DNA of 64,000 bases from Propionibacteriaceae bacterium (lineage in GTDB: Bacteria; Actinomycetota; Actinomycetes; Propionibacteriales; Propionibacteriaceae), in the NCBI GenBank assembly GCA_031272505.1, contig JAISTQ010000001.1, forward strand, positions 1 to 64,000, read 5' to 3'. Position 1 is the stretch's first letter. Every line of letters starts with the position of its first letter. The position numbers and the translations under genes are program-made. The notes below the pieces were generated by a model. The model was not told the origin of the DNA. It did no database searches and saw nothing but the letters and a program-made list of their open reading frames with translations. Positions 40,439 through 49,306 of this stretch are shown in pieces.

Positions 40439-40738
40439 CTACTTCCACAACGTGGCGACGATGAAGGAAGCAGCCATGAGGCCCATGCCCACCAGGATGT
40501 TCCAGCCGCCGATGTCGTGCATTACCGGGACATAGACACTGGCCGAGGCCGTGACGTAGTACACCACCAGCCACGCGACCCCGAGCAACAGCAACGTGAT
40601 GAACGTCGGCGGAACCCAAGTGCGCGAGCCGGGAGAGGCAGTGTGGCGCGTCTTCTCGTAACGCTCCTTGGCGCGCTCGTCTTTGCGAGCCTGCTTCTGC
40701 TTCTCGATGGCGGCCTTGCGGCCTTTACTCTCTGGCAT
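40439..40738 (-). CDS. crgA: Cell division protein CrgA
   Basis: A 99-residue actinobacterial divisome protein that interacts with FtsZ/FtsI and PBPs. A highly charged N-terminus (ESKGRKAAIEKQKQARKDER) precedes two membrane helices (about 43-63 and 78-97) in the typical WVPPTFITLLLLG and GGWNILVGMGLMAASF pattern. AAGGAGAACCAAG provides a strong ribosome-binding site. It lies next to the pknB cluster, as in other actinomycetes. Confidence 0.92.
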   Translation of the reverse strand: MPESKGRKAAIEKQKQARKDERAKERYEKTRHTASPGSRTWVPPTFITLLLLGVAWLVVYYVTASASVYVPVMHDIGGWNILVGMGLMAASFIVATLWK

Positions 40739-40792
40739 CTTGGTTCTCCTTGGGTTTGCAGCGCTTAATAATACCCCGTCACGCCCGAAACG

Positions 40793-42631
40793 CTAGATCG
40801 GAGTGTCCGGTGTAGGGGTCTCCGTGTCCGTCGGGGTTGGGGACGAGGTTGGCGTCGGGGTGTAGGTGGGCTCCGGTGGCGGAATCGCCAGCGACACCGT
40901 GATCTGCTTGGTGCGCTTGACTTCCTCGCCGAAGGCCGGGCTTTGTTTCACAACCGTGCCCTCAGTGGCGGTGGACTCCAACTCCACGAACTTATACTTG
41001 GTGAAACCGTTGTCTTTGAGCGCCTGCTCCGCCTGTTCCTGGGTCATGCCCATCAGGTTCGGCACCTTGGACTTCCCGGTGGCGCAGTACACCTCGATCT
41101 GGGTGGAATCCGCCACCGAGGCGCCGCCGACCGGATTCGTCCGGGTGACGGTGTCCGCCTTCGCGGTGACGGGTTCCTCCGTATCGGTCATCAACGTCGG
41201 GATCGGGAAGCCCATGGCGTGGAGGTCGTTCACCACGTCTTCACACTTCTGGCCGACCAGATCGGATGGAATGGTGATCTTGTTCGAGCCGATGTTGACG
41301 GTGTACGTCACCTCGGTGCCCGCGGGAACCTCGATGTTGGCCTTCGGATTCTGCTCCACCACCCGGTCCAAGGTGTCGTCATCGGGGCCGTTCATCGTCG
41401 CCATGGTCGGCACCAAGCCATATTCGCGCAGCGTCGCCTCCGCCTCTTCGGCCTTCCGATCCGTGACGTTCGGCACCGTCACGTACTCGACTTCCGGCGT
41501 CGGATTGTTGAACCAGACCAGCCAGATCGTCAACCCGGCGCCGATGGCCACCAGCAGCCCCAGGAAGATCCAAAGGCCGATGAAGCGGCGGGGCGGCTCC
41601 GGATCGCTGTGGGCGGGTGCCGCCACCGCGGTGGCGGGCGGTTGGGCCACGTTGCCAACGGTTGCCGCAGCCAGCGGGGCGGCGACGGTGGCGGGCACGT
41701 GGACTTCGGGAATGACGGTGGTGGCCGGCTGCGTGGGCAGCGTCGGAATCGGGGTGGTGGGCACCTGCGGCTGCCGGACATCCATGCCGGAGAGAATCCG
41801 GGTGATGTCCGCGCGCATCGCGGCGGCCGTCTGATAGCGGGTGTCTGGATCCTTGGCCAGCGAGCGCATCACCACCGCGTCCATGCTGGGGGTGACCACC
41901 GGATCAAGCCGGGAGGGCGGCACCGGCGGCTCCTGCACATGCTGGTAGGCCACCGAGACCGGCGAATCGCCGACGAAAGGCGGGCGGCCGGTGAGCAGCT
42001 CGTAGAGCAGGCAGCCGGTGGAGTAGATGTCCGAGCGGGCGTCCACGGCCTCGCCGCGGGCCTGTTCGGGAGAGAAGTAGGAGGCGGTGCCGATCACGGC
42101 GGCGGTTTGCGTCATGGTGGACGAGGTGTCCGCCACCGCGCGGGCGATGCCGAAATCCATCACCTTGACTTGGCCGGACGGGGTGAGCATCACGTTCGCC
42201 GGCTTGATGTCCCGGTGCACGATGCCCGCCTTGTGGCTGTAGCTCAGCGCGTCCAACACCCCGGCGGTGAACTCCAACGCCTTGTTCGGCTGGATCTTCC
42301 GGCCGGTGCGCAGCAACTCGCGCAGCGTATGCCCGTGGACCAGCTCCATCACGATGTAAGGGACGGCCACGCCGGTGGCTGGATCAACTTCTTCGCCGGT
42401 GTCGTAAACGGCGACGATATTCGGGTGGTTCAGCCCAGCGGCGGACTGCGCCTCCCGACGGAAACGCTCCTGGAAAGTCTGGTCAGAAGCCAGATCGATT
42501 CGCAGCTGCTTGATGGCAACCTCGCGGTTCAGGCGGGTGTCGAGCGCCTTGCGCACCTCCGCCATGCCGCCGCGCCCGAGCAGCGCGCCAAGCAGGTATC
42601 TACCGCCCAGCAGCCTTGGCTCATCGCTCAT
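40793..42631 (-). CDS. pknB: Serine/threonine protein kinase with PASTA domains
   Basis: A transmembrane kinase of 612 residues that senses peptidoglycan fragments and controls cell growth and division. Kinase domain: glycine loop LGRGGMAEV, Lys41, HRDIKPAN (Asp141), DFG Asp159 and a Thr-rich activation loop (TSSTMTQTAAVIGT). A linker rich in Pro/Ala precedes a membrane helix (about 355-375) and three extracellular PASTA domains (starting VPNVTDR, IPSDLVGQ and VPNLMGM). I set the start at 42631 (MSDEPRLLGGRY) because AGAAAGGA lies at correct distance. No separate pknA is present in the cluster. The C-terminus is Thr/Pro-rich. Confidence 0.93.
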   Translation of the reverse strand: MSDEPRLLGGRYLLGALLGRGGMAEVRKALDTRLNREVAIKQLRIDLASDQTFQERFRREAQSAAGLNHPNIVAVYDTGEEVDPATGVAVPYIVMELVHGHTLRELLRTGRKIQPNKALEFTAGVLDALSYSHKAGIVHRDIKPANVMLTPSGQVKVMDFGIARAVADTSSTMTQTAAVIGTASYFSPEQARGEAVDARSDIYSTGCLLYELLTGRPPFVGDSPVSVAYQHVQEPPVPPSRLDPVVTPSMDAVVMRSLAKDPDTRYQTAAAMRADITRILSGMDVRQPQVPTTPIPTLPTQPATTVIPEVHVPATVAAPLAAATVGNVAQPPATAVAAPAHSDPEPPRRFIGLWIFLGLLVAIGAGLTIWLVWFNNPTPEVEYVTVPNVTDRKAEEAEATLREYGLVPTMATMNGPDDDTLDRVVEQNPKANIEVPAGTEVTYTVNIGSNKITIPSDLVGQKCEDVVNDLHAMGFPIPTLMTDTEEPVTAKADTVTRTNPVGGASVADSTQIEVYCATGKSKVPNLMGMTQEQAEQALKDNGFTKYKFVELESTATEGTVVKQSPAFGEEVKRTKQITVSLAIPPPEPTYTPTPTSSPTPTDTETPTPDTPI

Positions 42632-42674
42632 CAGGCCAATCCTTTCTAAATCTGGCTCCTCATAGCTTAATGGT

Positions 42675-44117
42675 TTATCGTAAAGCCTCAATCACAGCTT
42701 TAGCTATTGGAGCGGCGGCTCGCGCGCCGCCAATGTCGGTATTCTCGATGTCATCGCCTTCCACGAAGGCGCAAACTGCAATGTCTAGCTCGGCAGCGAA
42801 AGCCACAAACCAAGCGTACCGCCGCTCCGAGCCTTCGGGGGCGAAGGTGCCAGTCTTGCCGCCCACTTCTATTCCGGGCACCGCCGCCCGCGAGCCGGTG
42901 CCGGTGGTGACCACATCCACCATCATCGCCCGCAGCGCCGCGGCGGTCTCCGTGCTGATCGCCTCGCCAAACACCTCGGGGGTGGCCTGGTAGGCGGTCT
43001 TCAGATCGTCCGTCAATACCCGTTGCACCAAATAGGGCTTCATCACCACGCCGCCGTTTTGGATGGCGGCGGCCACCATCGCCATCTGCAGCGGGGTGGC
43101 CCCGACCTCGAACTCGCCGATGGCGGTCATCGCCACCTGCATGTCGTCCAGGCCGCCTTCGTGGGCGGTCTCGTTGTAGAGCCGACTCGCCGTCGACGAG
43201 ACCTCTGTGAGCGGTTTGGTGCCAAAGCCGAACTTCGCCGCCTGCTCCTGCAAGCGGGTGATCCCCAACTCGGCGCCCAGCCGGGCGAAGGCCGGATTGC
43301 AGCTCACCACCATGGCCCGGGCGATGGTGATGGTGTCCCCGCCGCACCGCTGCGCGATGGTGTGGCTGGTCTGCTTGGTGGTGAAGGTGGTGGCGTCGAT
43401 GGGCGTCTCCGCGTCCGCCACCAAGCCTTCTTCCAAGGCGGCCGCCGCGGTGATCAGCTTGAACGCCGAACCGGTGGGATAGATCTCGTCGGTGGCCCGA
43501 TCCCGCATCGGCTTGTCCTTGGCCTTGGTGAGCTTGTCCCAGGCCTCCTTGGAGGCGTCCAGATCGTGGGTGGCGAGCAGGTTCGGATCGTAGCTGGGCG
43601 AAGTGACCAGCGCCCGGATCGCGCCGGTGTCGGTGGAAAGCGCCACCACCGCCCCCTTGCGGCCGTCCAGCGCGTCCCAGGCGGCCTCCTGGGCGGCGGC
43701 GCTGATGGTGGTCTCCACGGTGGCGCCGGCCGGCTCCGAACCGGCCAGGTTGTTGATGAGCTGATCCAGCATCAGCTCGTCTTGCTGGCCCGATAGCCAG
43801 CCGGACTCGGAGGCCTCCAACGCGGTGGCCCCATAGTAGTAGGTGTAGTAGCCGGTGATCGGGGCGTAGAGCGGGCCATCCACGTACTCGCGCTGATACT
43901 TGAACCGATCCTTGACCTTCTTCGAAGTGGCGACGGCGGTGGTGCCCACCATGATCGGGCCGCGGCGTTGGGCGAAGCGGGCGTCCAGCACCCGGCGGTT
44001 CTGCTGGCTCTCGCCCAAAGCTGGATAGCTGACGACGAAGGCCACCGACATGTTCACCAGCAGCGCGCCCACCAGCAACGCGCAGAGCACCGCCAACTTG
44101 CGGATCGGGCCGTTCAT
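42675..44117 (-). CDS. pbpA: Penicillin-binding protein A (class B transpeptidase)
   Basis: A 480-residue PBP with one N-terminal membrane helix (about 8-30) and a transpeptidase domain with the three motifs SAFK (YPTGSAFKLI), SCN (VVSCNPAF) and KTG (VGGKTGTFAPEG). It cross-links septal or polar peptidoglycan in the periplasm-like space. ATGA overlap with rodA upstream, and 43 bases before the pknB start. A known PknB substrate in mycobacteria, fitting its place here. Confidence 0.94.
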   Translation of the reverse strand: MNGPIRKLAVLCALLVGALLVNMSVAFVVSYPALGESQQNRRVLDARFAQRRGPIMVGTTAVATSKKVKDRFKYQREYVDGPLYAPITGYYTYYYGATALEASESGWLSGQQDELMLDQLINNLAGSEPAGATVETTISAAAQEAAWDALDGRKGAVVALSTDTGAIRALVTSPSYDPNLLATHDLDASKEAWDKLTKAKDKPMRDRATDEIYPTGSAFKLITAAAALEEGLVADAETPIDATTFTTKQTSHTIAQRCGGDTITIARAMVVSCNPAFARLGAELGITRLQEQAAKFGFGTKPLTEVSSTASRLYNETAHEGGLDDMQVAMTAIGEFEVGATPLQMAMVAAAIQNGGVVMKPYLVQRVLTDDLKTAYQATPEVFGEAISTETAAALRAMMVDVVTTGTGSRAAVPGIEVGGKTGTFAPEGSERRYAWFVAFAAELDIAVCAFVEGDDIENTDIGGARAAAPIAKAVIEALR

Positions 44118-45511
44118 CGCGCCCCCTCCAACACCATCGTCTCATCGGCGGCGAAGTTCACCACCGGGTTGGCGGAACGTTCCACCAGCGGACGCCGGGC
44201 GTGATGGGTGACCACCATCAGCAGCGCCACCAGCACCCAGTTGGCCACCAGCGAGGAACCGCCCTGGGAGAGAAAGGGAGTCGTCAAGCCGGTGAGCGGC
44301 AGCAGCCGCGTCACTCCGCCCAAAATGGTGAACACCTGGATGGCGAAGATGAAGCTCAACCCGGCGGCGAGCAGCTTGCCGAACGGATCCTGGGAGCCGA
44401 GCGCGGCCCGCAGCCCGCGGGCGATCAGCACCCCATAGACGACGATGATGGCGGCCAGCCCGAAAACCCCCAGCTCCTCGCCGAGCGCGGCGGAGATGAA
44501 GTCGGTCTTCGCCAGCGGCGTCAGATTCGGACGGCCCAGCCCCCAGCCGGTGCCCACCGCACCTCCCCAGGCGAAACCGAACTGCGCCTGGATGATCTGG
44601 TAGTTGGTGTCGAAATCCGAGAACGGATCGAGCCAGGCGGTCACCCGGGTGCGCACATGGGCGAAGAGCACGTAAGCGGCATAGGCGGCGGCGGAGAACA
44701 GCAGCACCCCGATGATCGGATAGCTGGGCCGCTCGGTGGCGATATAGAGCATCGCCACGAACAGGCCGAAGAAGAGCAGCGCGGTGCCCAAATCTTTTTG
44801 GTAGAACAACACCAGCACCGAGATCACCCACATCAGCAGGATCGGGCCGAGATCGCGCAACCGGGGCAGCTCGACGCCGAGCAGCCGCTTGCCAGCCGAG
44901 GACAGCACCTCGCGCTTGTCCACCAGGTAGGCGGCGAAGGCGACACAGAGGATGATCTTGGCAAACTCGGCGGGCTGCAACGACGAGAAACCGGTGGAGA
45001 TCCAGATCTTGGAGCCGTTCTTCTCCTGGCCCAGGCCGGGCACCAGCGGCAGCAGCAGCATGATGATGCCGACGGTGAACAGGATGTAGGGGAAGCGGTG
45101 CAGCACCTCATAGTTCTGCAGCAGGATCAGCACCAGGGCGAAGATCAGGATGGACGCCGCCGTCCAGAGCAGCTGCAACTCGGCCGAGTGCATCCGGTCG
45201 ACGGTGCCGTCTTCGCGGGTAACCGTGGTGGCCAGATCCAGCCGGTGGATCATCGCCAGCCCGATGCCGTTCAGGAACATCGTCAAAGGCAGGATCAGCG
45301 GATCGGCATACGGGATGCGCCAGCGGACCATCACGTGCGCCACCAACGCCAGCAAAGTGAGCGCGGCCACCGCCCACGGCCATTCGGCGGGCAGCGCGGA
45401 ATCGATGTCGAGGTGGGTGAGCAGGTAGCCGGAGATCGCGATCGCAATGGAGAAGACCAGCAGCACCGCCTCGATGCCGCGCCGCTTGCGATACACCACC
45501 AGAGTCGGCAT
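44114..45511 (-). CDS. rodA: SEDS-family peptidoglycan polymerase / lipid II handling protein
   Basis: A 465-residue polytopic protein of the FtsW/RodA/SpoVE family with about ten to twelve helices. Family segments: SGFSSLQPAEFAKI, YQKDLGTALLFFG, WGLGRPNLTPLAKTDFISAALGEELG and GLTTPFLSQGGSSLVANW. The start at 45511 (MPTLVVYRKRRG) is chosen because CAGGAG precedes it and it shares one base with the pstP TGA; the upstream ATG lies inside pstP. In this conserved cluster the gene is called rodA; FtsW-like function cannot be excluded. Confidence 0.92.
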   Translation of the reverse strand: MPTLVVYRKRRGIEAVLLVFSIAIAISGYLLTHLDIDSALPAEWPWAVAALTLLALVAHVMVRWRIPYADPLILPLTMFLNGIGLAMIHRLDLATTVTREDGTVDRMHSAELQLLWTAASILIFALVLILLQNYEVLHRFPYILFTVGIIMLLLPLVPGLGQEKNGSKIWISTGFSSLQPAEFAKIILCVAFAAYLVDKREVLSSAGKRLLGVELPRLRDLGPILLMWVISVLVLFYQKDLGTALLFFGLFVAMLYIATERPSYPIIGVLLFSAAAYAAYVLFAHVRTRVTAWLDPFSDFDTNYQIIQAQFGFAWGGAVGTGWGLGRPNLTPLAKTDFISAALGEELGVFGLAAIIVVYGVLIARGLRAALGSQDPFGKLLAAGLSFIFAIQVFTILGGVTRLLPLTGLTTPFLSQGGSSLVANWVLVALLMVVTHHARRPLVERSANPVVNFAADETMVLEGAR

Positions 45512-46872
45512 CAGCACTCCTGGCCTCGGGCCCGGTTGTTCACACACTCGTAGTACTGGTTGCGCAGTTCCACCAGGCTGGTCTGGCCGTCCTCAACCGA
45601 TTTGACGGGGTAGGTGTCCTCGACCTTCTCGCGATAGAACGCGGGCAGGTCGGCGACTTTGGTGGTGTCCTGCACCACCACGTGGTTCAGCGGCAGGTTG
45701 AAGACCGGATCGGGGATGCCCTGGTAGATGGCGACGTATTCGCCGCTGACCCCGATGTAGTACTGCTGCTGGGTGTAGTTGTACCAGACCACTCCGGCGG
45801 TGGCGAGCAGCGCCAGGGGCAGCACGATCGTCAAGAAGACTTTGAGCAGCGTCATCGGACGGCGTTTCGAGGTGGGCGCGTAGCGCTCCTCCTCGGGGCT
45901 GGACGGCTCCACCTCTTCCTCGTCGCCCGCATCATCTGCTTCGCCTGCGGCGGCGGCCGGGGCGGCAACTACGGCGGTGGTATCCGCGGCGATGGTGGCC
46001 TTGACGGACCTGACCGCCGGGCGGGAGCCGATCTGGGCCTGGATGTCCGCGACAATGTCGGGCAGCTTGGCGGTGATCTCGCTGATCGGCTCGTCCAGGT
46101 TGATCAACGCGGCCGCGCCGAGGATCAGCCGCTCCGGCGGGGCGGCATCCAGCTCGCGCTCCACCACATCCGCCACGATCACGGTGATGTTGTCCGAGCC
46201 GCCAGCCGAATAGGCCAGATCGACGAGGTTGTCGCGCACCTCGGCCAGCGTGCCCTCCATCCGCATCATCACCGCGTCGTCGAGCACCAGGCCGGAGAGG
46301 CCGTCCGAGCAGAAGACCAACCGATCACCCTCCTCCACCGGGAGATAGCTGAGATCCGGCTGGTGCTGCGAGCCGCCGTTAATCACCCGCAGGATCAGCG
46401 AGCGATGCGGGTGGATCAGCGACTCCTCCTCGGTGAGCCGGCCCTCGTCCACCAGCGTCTGCACCCAGGAATGGTCGTGGGTGAGGCGGGTCAACTGGCC
46501 GTCCCGGTACAGGTAGGCGCGCGAATCGCCGACGTTCGCGATGGCGAGCTGTTCGCCGTCAAACAAGGCGCCGCAGAACGTCGAGCCCATGCCCTCCAGC
46601 TCCGGATCGGCGTCCACCAATTGGGCGATGTGGTCGTTGGCGAGTTCGATGGCGTTGGCGAGCAGCTTGATCATGTTCGCGTCGCGGAAGAGGTTGTCGT
46701 CAATCTCCTTGAAGGTGCGCACCACCACCGCGGAGGCCAGATCGCCAGCCGCCGCGCCGCCCATGCCGTCCGCCACCATCAGCAGCGTGCCGGAGGCGTA
46801 GGCCGAATCCTGGTTGTTCTTGCGCACCGGGCCGATTTCGGAATGCGCCACGTAGCTGAGGGAAAGTGCCAT
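45511..46872 (-). CDS. pstP: PP2C-type serine/threonine phosphatase
   Basis: The phosphatase that reverses PknB signalling. It has 453 residues: PPM domain (about 1-240) with RKNNQDS, VADGMGGAAAGD, NVGDSRAYLY and GSDNITVIV metal/catalytic motifs, then an acidic linker, a membrane helix (about 345-365) and an extracellular tail of around 85 residues. It starts seven bases after fhaB and shares one base with rodA. The linker is longer and more acidic than in many homologues. Confidence 0.94.
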   Translation of the reverse strand: MALSLSYVAHSEIGPVRKNNQDSAYASGTLLMVADGMGGAAAGDLASAVVVRTFKEIDDNLFRDANMIKLLANAIELANDHIAQLVDADPELEGMGSTFCGALFDGEQLAIANVGDSRAYLYRDGQLTRLTHDHSWVQTLVDEGRLTEEESLIHPHRSLILRVINGGSQHQPDLSYLPVEEGDRLVFCSDGLSGLVLDDAVMMRMEGTLAEVRDNLVDLAYSAGGSDNITVIVADVVERELDAAPPERLILGAAALINLDEPISEITAKLPDIVADIQAQIGSRPAVRSVKATIAADTTAVVAAPAAAAGEADDAGDEEEVEPSSPEEERYAPTSKRRPMTLLKVFLTIVLPLALLATAGVVWYNYTQQQYYIGVSGEYVAIYQGIPDPVFNLPLNHVVVQDTTKVADLPAFYREKVEDTYPVKSVEDGQTSLVELRNQYYECVNNRARGQEC

Positions 46873-46879
46873 GTCAAAC

Positions 46880-47341
46880 CTACTTTTCGAGAACCATCAC
46901 CGATTGGCCGATCCGAACCGAATCACCAGTACCCACCTGGGTGGGGACGGTGATGCGCTGGTTGTTCACGAAAGTGCCGTTGGTGGAGCCCAAGTCCTCG
47001 ATGACGTAGTAGCCCTGGCCTTTCGAAATCCGCGCATGGTGGGTGGAGACGTAGTCGTCCTCCAAGATGAGCTGGGCGTCGTCGTTGCGGCCGATGATGA
47101 TCGGCTCGCCGAGCGCCAGCGAGAGGCCCGCCTGGGGGCCTTGGATGATCTTGAGCCGCCGGGCCAGCTTCCGATCCCCCCGATCACCCCTTCGGCTCAC
47201 CTCCCCGGCAGCCGCCAGCTCGGACGTCGAGATCTTGCGGCCAAAGACATCGGTGCGGATGGCGGCGCCCACAAAGAGCACCAGCAGCCAGACCAACGCC
47301 AAGAAGCCGATCTTGAGCCCAAGGATGACGTATTCGTTCAC
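46880..47341 (-). CDS. fhaB: FHA-domain membrane protein FhaB (FipA)
   Basis: A 153-residue protein with one N-terminal membrane helix (about 6-27) and a C-terminal FHA domain (about 75-150) containing IIIGRNDDAQLIL, STHHARI and DLGSTNGTFVNNQRI, which bind phosphothreonine peptides. It recruits phosphorylated partners at the septum/poles in this conserved operon. Its ATG overlaps the fhaA stop (ATGA). Confidence 0.93.
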   Translation of the reverse strand: MNEYVILGLKIGFLALVWLLVLFVGAAIRTDVFGRKISTSELAAAGEVSRRGDRGDRKLARRLKIIQGPQAGLSLALGEPIIIGRNDDAQLILEDDYVSTHHARISKGQGYYVIEDLGSTNGTFVNNQRITVPTQVGTGDSVRIGQSVMVLEK

Positions 47342-48030
47342 GCAACCACCCGCAACTCACTCTTGCCCAGCGAGATGACGTCCCCCACGTTCAACACGGT
47401 GGTGTCCACTTTGCGCCCGTTCACCTTGATGCCGTTGGTGGAGGCGAGATCGGTGACGGTGACAATCGGACCATTGATGGTGTATTCGACTTCGATCCGG
47501 GCATGTTCACGCGAGATGCCGGGATCGTTGATGCGCAGCTCCACCTCGTTGCCGCGGCCCACGGTGAGGCCGGGCGGAGTGAGCGGATGCCGTACCCCGT
47601 TCACCTCCACGAAGAGCGCGTTGTAGCTCGGCGGCGGCGGGGCGACCTCGGCGTTGACCTCGCTGACGGCGGAGGACTCCACCCGGAAGCGGCCGATGGG
47701 CAGCTTCGGATCCTCGGCGTACTCGATGGCCACCGGGCCGTTGAAGACATAATCGTGATTGCTGGCGTACTCGCTGACCACCGGGATGATCTCGGCGTTC
47801 ATGGTCTTCGCGAATGGGGTGAGCCGGGCGAAGTCGTGCTCCGAGAGCGTCACCAGGAAGTGATTCGGGACCAGCTTGCGCGTCTTGTCCAGCATGGTGC
47901 CGGCGGCGTCCAGCTCCTTTTGCAGCCGCGCGGTGATCTCCACCGGCTGCACATCGCCTTTGAACGTGCGGGCGAAGGCACCCGAAACCGCACCCTCCAG
48001 CTTCCTCTCAATCGCGTCGAAGATACCCAA
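47338..48030 (-). CDS. fhaA: FHA-domain protein FhaA (DUF3662 plus FHA)
   Basis: A 230-residue protein: N-terminal DUF3662 domain (GIFDAIERKLEGAVSGAFARTF) and C-terminal FHA domain with TVGRGNEVEL, SREHARIE and LASTNGIKVNGR. In mycobacteria FhaA binds phosphorylated pseudokinase MviN and regulates peptidoglycan synthesis. The start is a TTG at 48030: AGGAG lies five bases upstream, and homologues begin at this GIFD-type residue, whereas the ATG 27 bases earlier lacks a ribosome-binding site. It is the first gene of the six-gene operon. Confidence 0.9.
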   Translation of the reverse strand: MGIFDAIERKLEGAVSGAFARTFKGDVQPVEITARLQKELDAAGTMLDKTRKLVPNHFLVTLSEHDFARLTPFAKTMNAEIIPVVSEYASNHDYVFNGPVAIEYAEDPKLPIGRFRVESSAVSEVNAEVAPPPPSYNALFVEVNGVRHPLTPPGLTVGRGNEVELRINDPGISREHARIEVEYTINGPIVTVTDLASTNGIKVNGRKVDTTVLNVGDVISLGKSELRVVA

Positions 48031-48104
48031 TTTCGCTCCTAGAAGACGTGCCAGCATAACGCCAAGGCCAGTTTAGCCAAGCGTTCAGCCTCCACACTAT
48101 CGCT

Positions 48105-48287
48105 TCAGCCGGGAAATACCGGGGAAGACGCCGGGGCTGGCGGGGTAACTTGACGACCCCACCGAAAATCTGACGATTCCAAGGACTCACGATATGCACG
48201 GACCACCCGCTGGCGCTGCCAGCCAAGCAACTCAAACCCGCCGATCAGCAGCCCGAAGAGCCCGACGGCGAGAATGGCTTCAAACAT
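48105..48287 (-). CDS. Small single-pass membrane protein (60 residues)
   Basis: Not a recognised family. One hydrophobic helix (about 4-22) is followed by a basic stretch (WQRQRVVRAYRESLE) and a Pro-rich tail ending PVFPG. Despite its size, it is supported by a TAGGCT box exactly six bases before the ATG, the same hexamer used by dapD, ppgK and glycerate kinase. It lies upstream of fhaA in the same direction with 74 bases between, and so may act with the wall-synthesis cluster. Confidence 0.65.
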   Translation of the reverse strand: MFEAILAVGLFGLLIGGFELLGWQRQRVVRAYRESLESSDFRWGRQVTPPAPASSPVFPG

Positions 48288-48293
48288 GGAACT

Positions 48294-48299
48294 AGCCTA
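48294..48299 (-). promoter_or_regulatory. Leaderless -10 box for the 60-residue membrane protein
   Basis: TAGGCT, six bases (AGTTCC), then ATG on the minus strand. Confidence 0.6.
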
Positions 48300-48431
48300 C
48301 CGCAACTCTTTCGCGGCGCGTCAAAATGGCCTTGGTTAGGCAGTTAGGTGGGAATCGTTCTAAAATGCTCTCGTCAACACACTCGGATCGGCCTCCGGGC
48401 CGAGCAGGACCTATCCGAGAGAAAGACGGCC

Positions 48432-49256
48432 ATGGCTAATAGGAGAGGAGCCACCCGGGTTGACTTAGGCCGGGGGTTCAACGCGATCTTCCCCTACATC
48501 ATGAAGGGGCGGAACAATTCGATCGCCTACTACCCGATGACGATCGACTGTGAGCCGTTGCTCGCCTACATTGAGGCCGTCAAGGGCACCGAAAAGGAGA
48601 TCAGCTTCTTCGAGGCGGTGCTGCTGGCGTTGACGAAAATCCTGCGCGAACGTCCCACCTTGAACCGCTACATCATCGGCAGGCGGCTCTGGCAGCGCCA
48701 GGACGTGGAGCTCTCGTTCGTCGCCCGCCGGGAATACCAACTCGACTCGACGGAGACGAACGTCTACATCAAGATCAAGCCCGAGGACGACACCGCCATC
48801 GCTTTGGCGAAGATCCGCGGCGAGATCAAGACGGCCAAATCCGGCGATGAGAAAGACGACGACAAGCTGATCGAGTTGTTCATGCGGATGCCGCGCGGGG
48901 TGCTGCGGGTCGCGCTGAAGGCACTCGACTTGTGGGATTTCTACTTCGACACCCCGGGCTTCCTCAACGGCGTCGATCCGCTGCGCTGCAGCGCCTACCT
49001 GGCGAACCTCGGCAGCGTCGGCATGGGCGCCCCCTACCACCATCTCTTCGAATGGGGCACCTGCTCGCTCTTCGTCTGCATCGGGCAAGTTAAACCGACT
49101 GTCTGCGTGGGAGACGACGGAAAACCAGCGGTAAAGCGTATGGTGGAGTTGCGCATAGCGTTGGACGAACGTATCGCCGACGGCTACTATGACGCTCGGG
49201 CATTGGAGTTGTTTACCACCTACTTGACTGACCCGACACAACTGGAGAAGATTTAG
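48432..49256 (+). CDS. 2-oxoacid dehydrogenase E2 catalytic-domain homologue lacking the catalytic His
   Basis: A 274-residue protein resembling the acyltransferase core of E2 components (chloramphenicol acetyltransferase fold) without lipoyl or E1-binding domains. The C-terminal segment RIALDERIADGYYDAR aligns with the E2 motif DHR-x-x-DG; His is replaced by Glu246, while Asp250-Gly251 remain. Start ATG at 48432 after GAGAGAAAGA; an earlier in-frame ATG lacks support. It precedes an acyl-CoA ligase by 50 bases, suggesting the pair acts on one acyl substrate. Function unknown; probably an acyl carrier/transferase variant or non-catalytic partner. Confidence 0.75.
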   Translation: MANRRGATRVDLGRGFNAIFPYIMKGRNNSIAYYPMTIDCEPLLAYIEAVKGTEKEISFFEAVLLALTKILRERPTLNRYIIGRRLWQRQDVELSFVARREYQLDSTETNVYIKIKPEDDTAIALAKIRGEIKTAKSGDEKDDDKLIELFMRMPRGVLRVALKALDLWDFYFDTPGFLNGVDPLRCSAYLANLGSVGMGAPYHHLFEWGTCSLFVCIGQVKPTVCVGDDGKPAVKRMVELRIALDERIADGYYDARALELFTTYLTDPTQLEKI

Positions 49257-49306
49257 GCCCCCGAACGTCCCCCCCTCAACCAACCAACAAAACGGGAGAA
49301 AAAATC

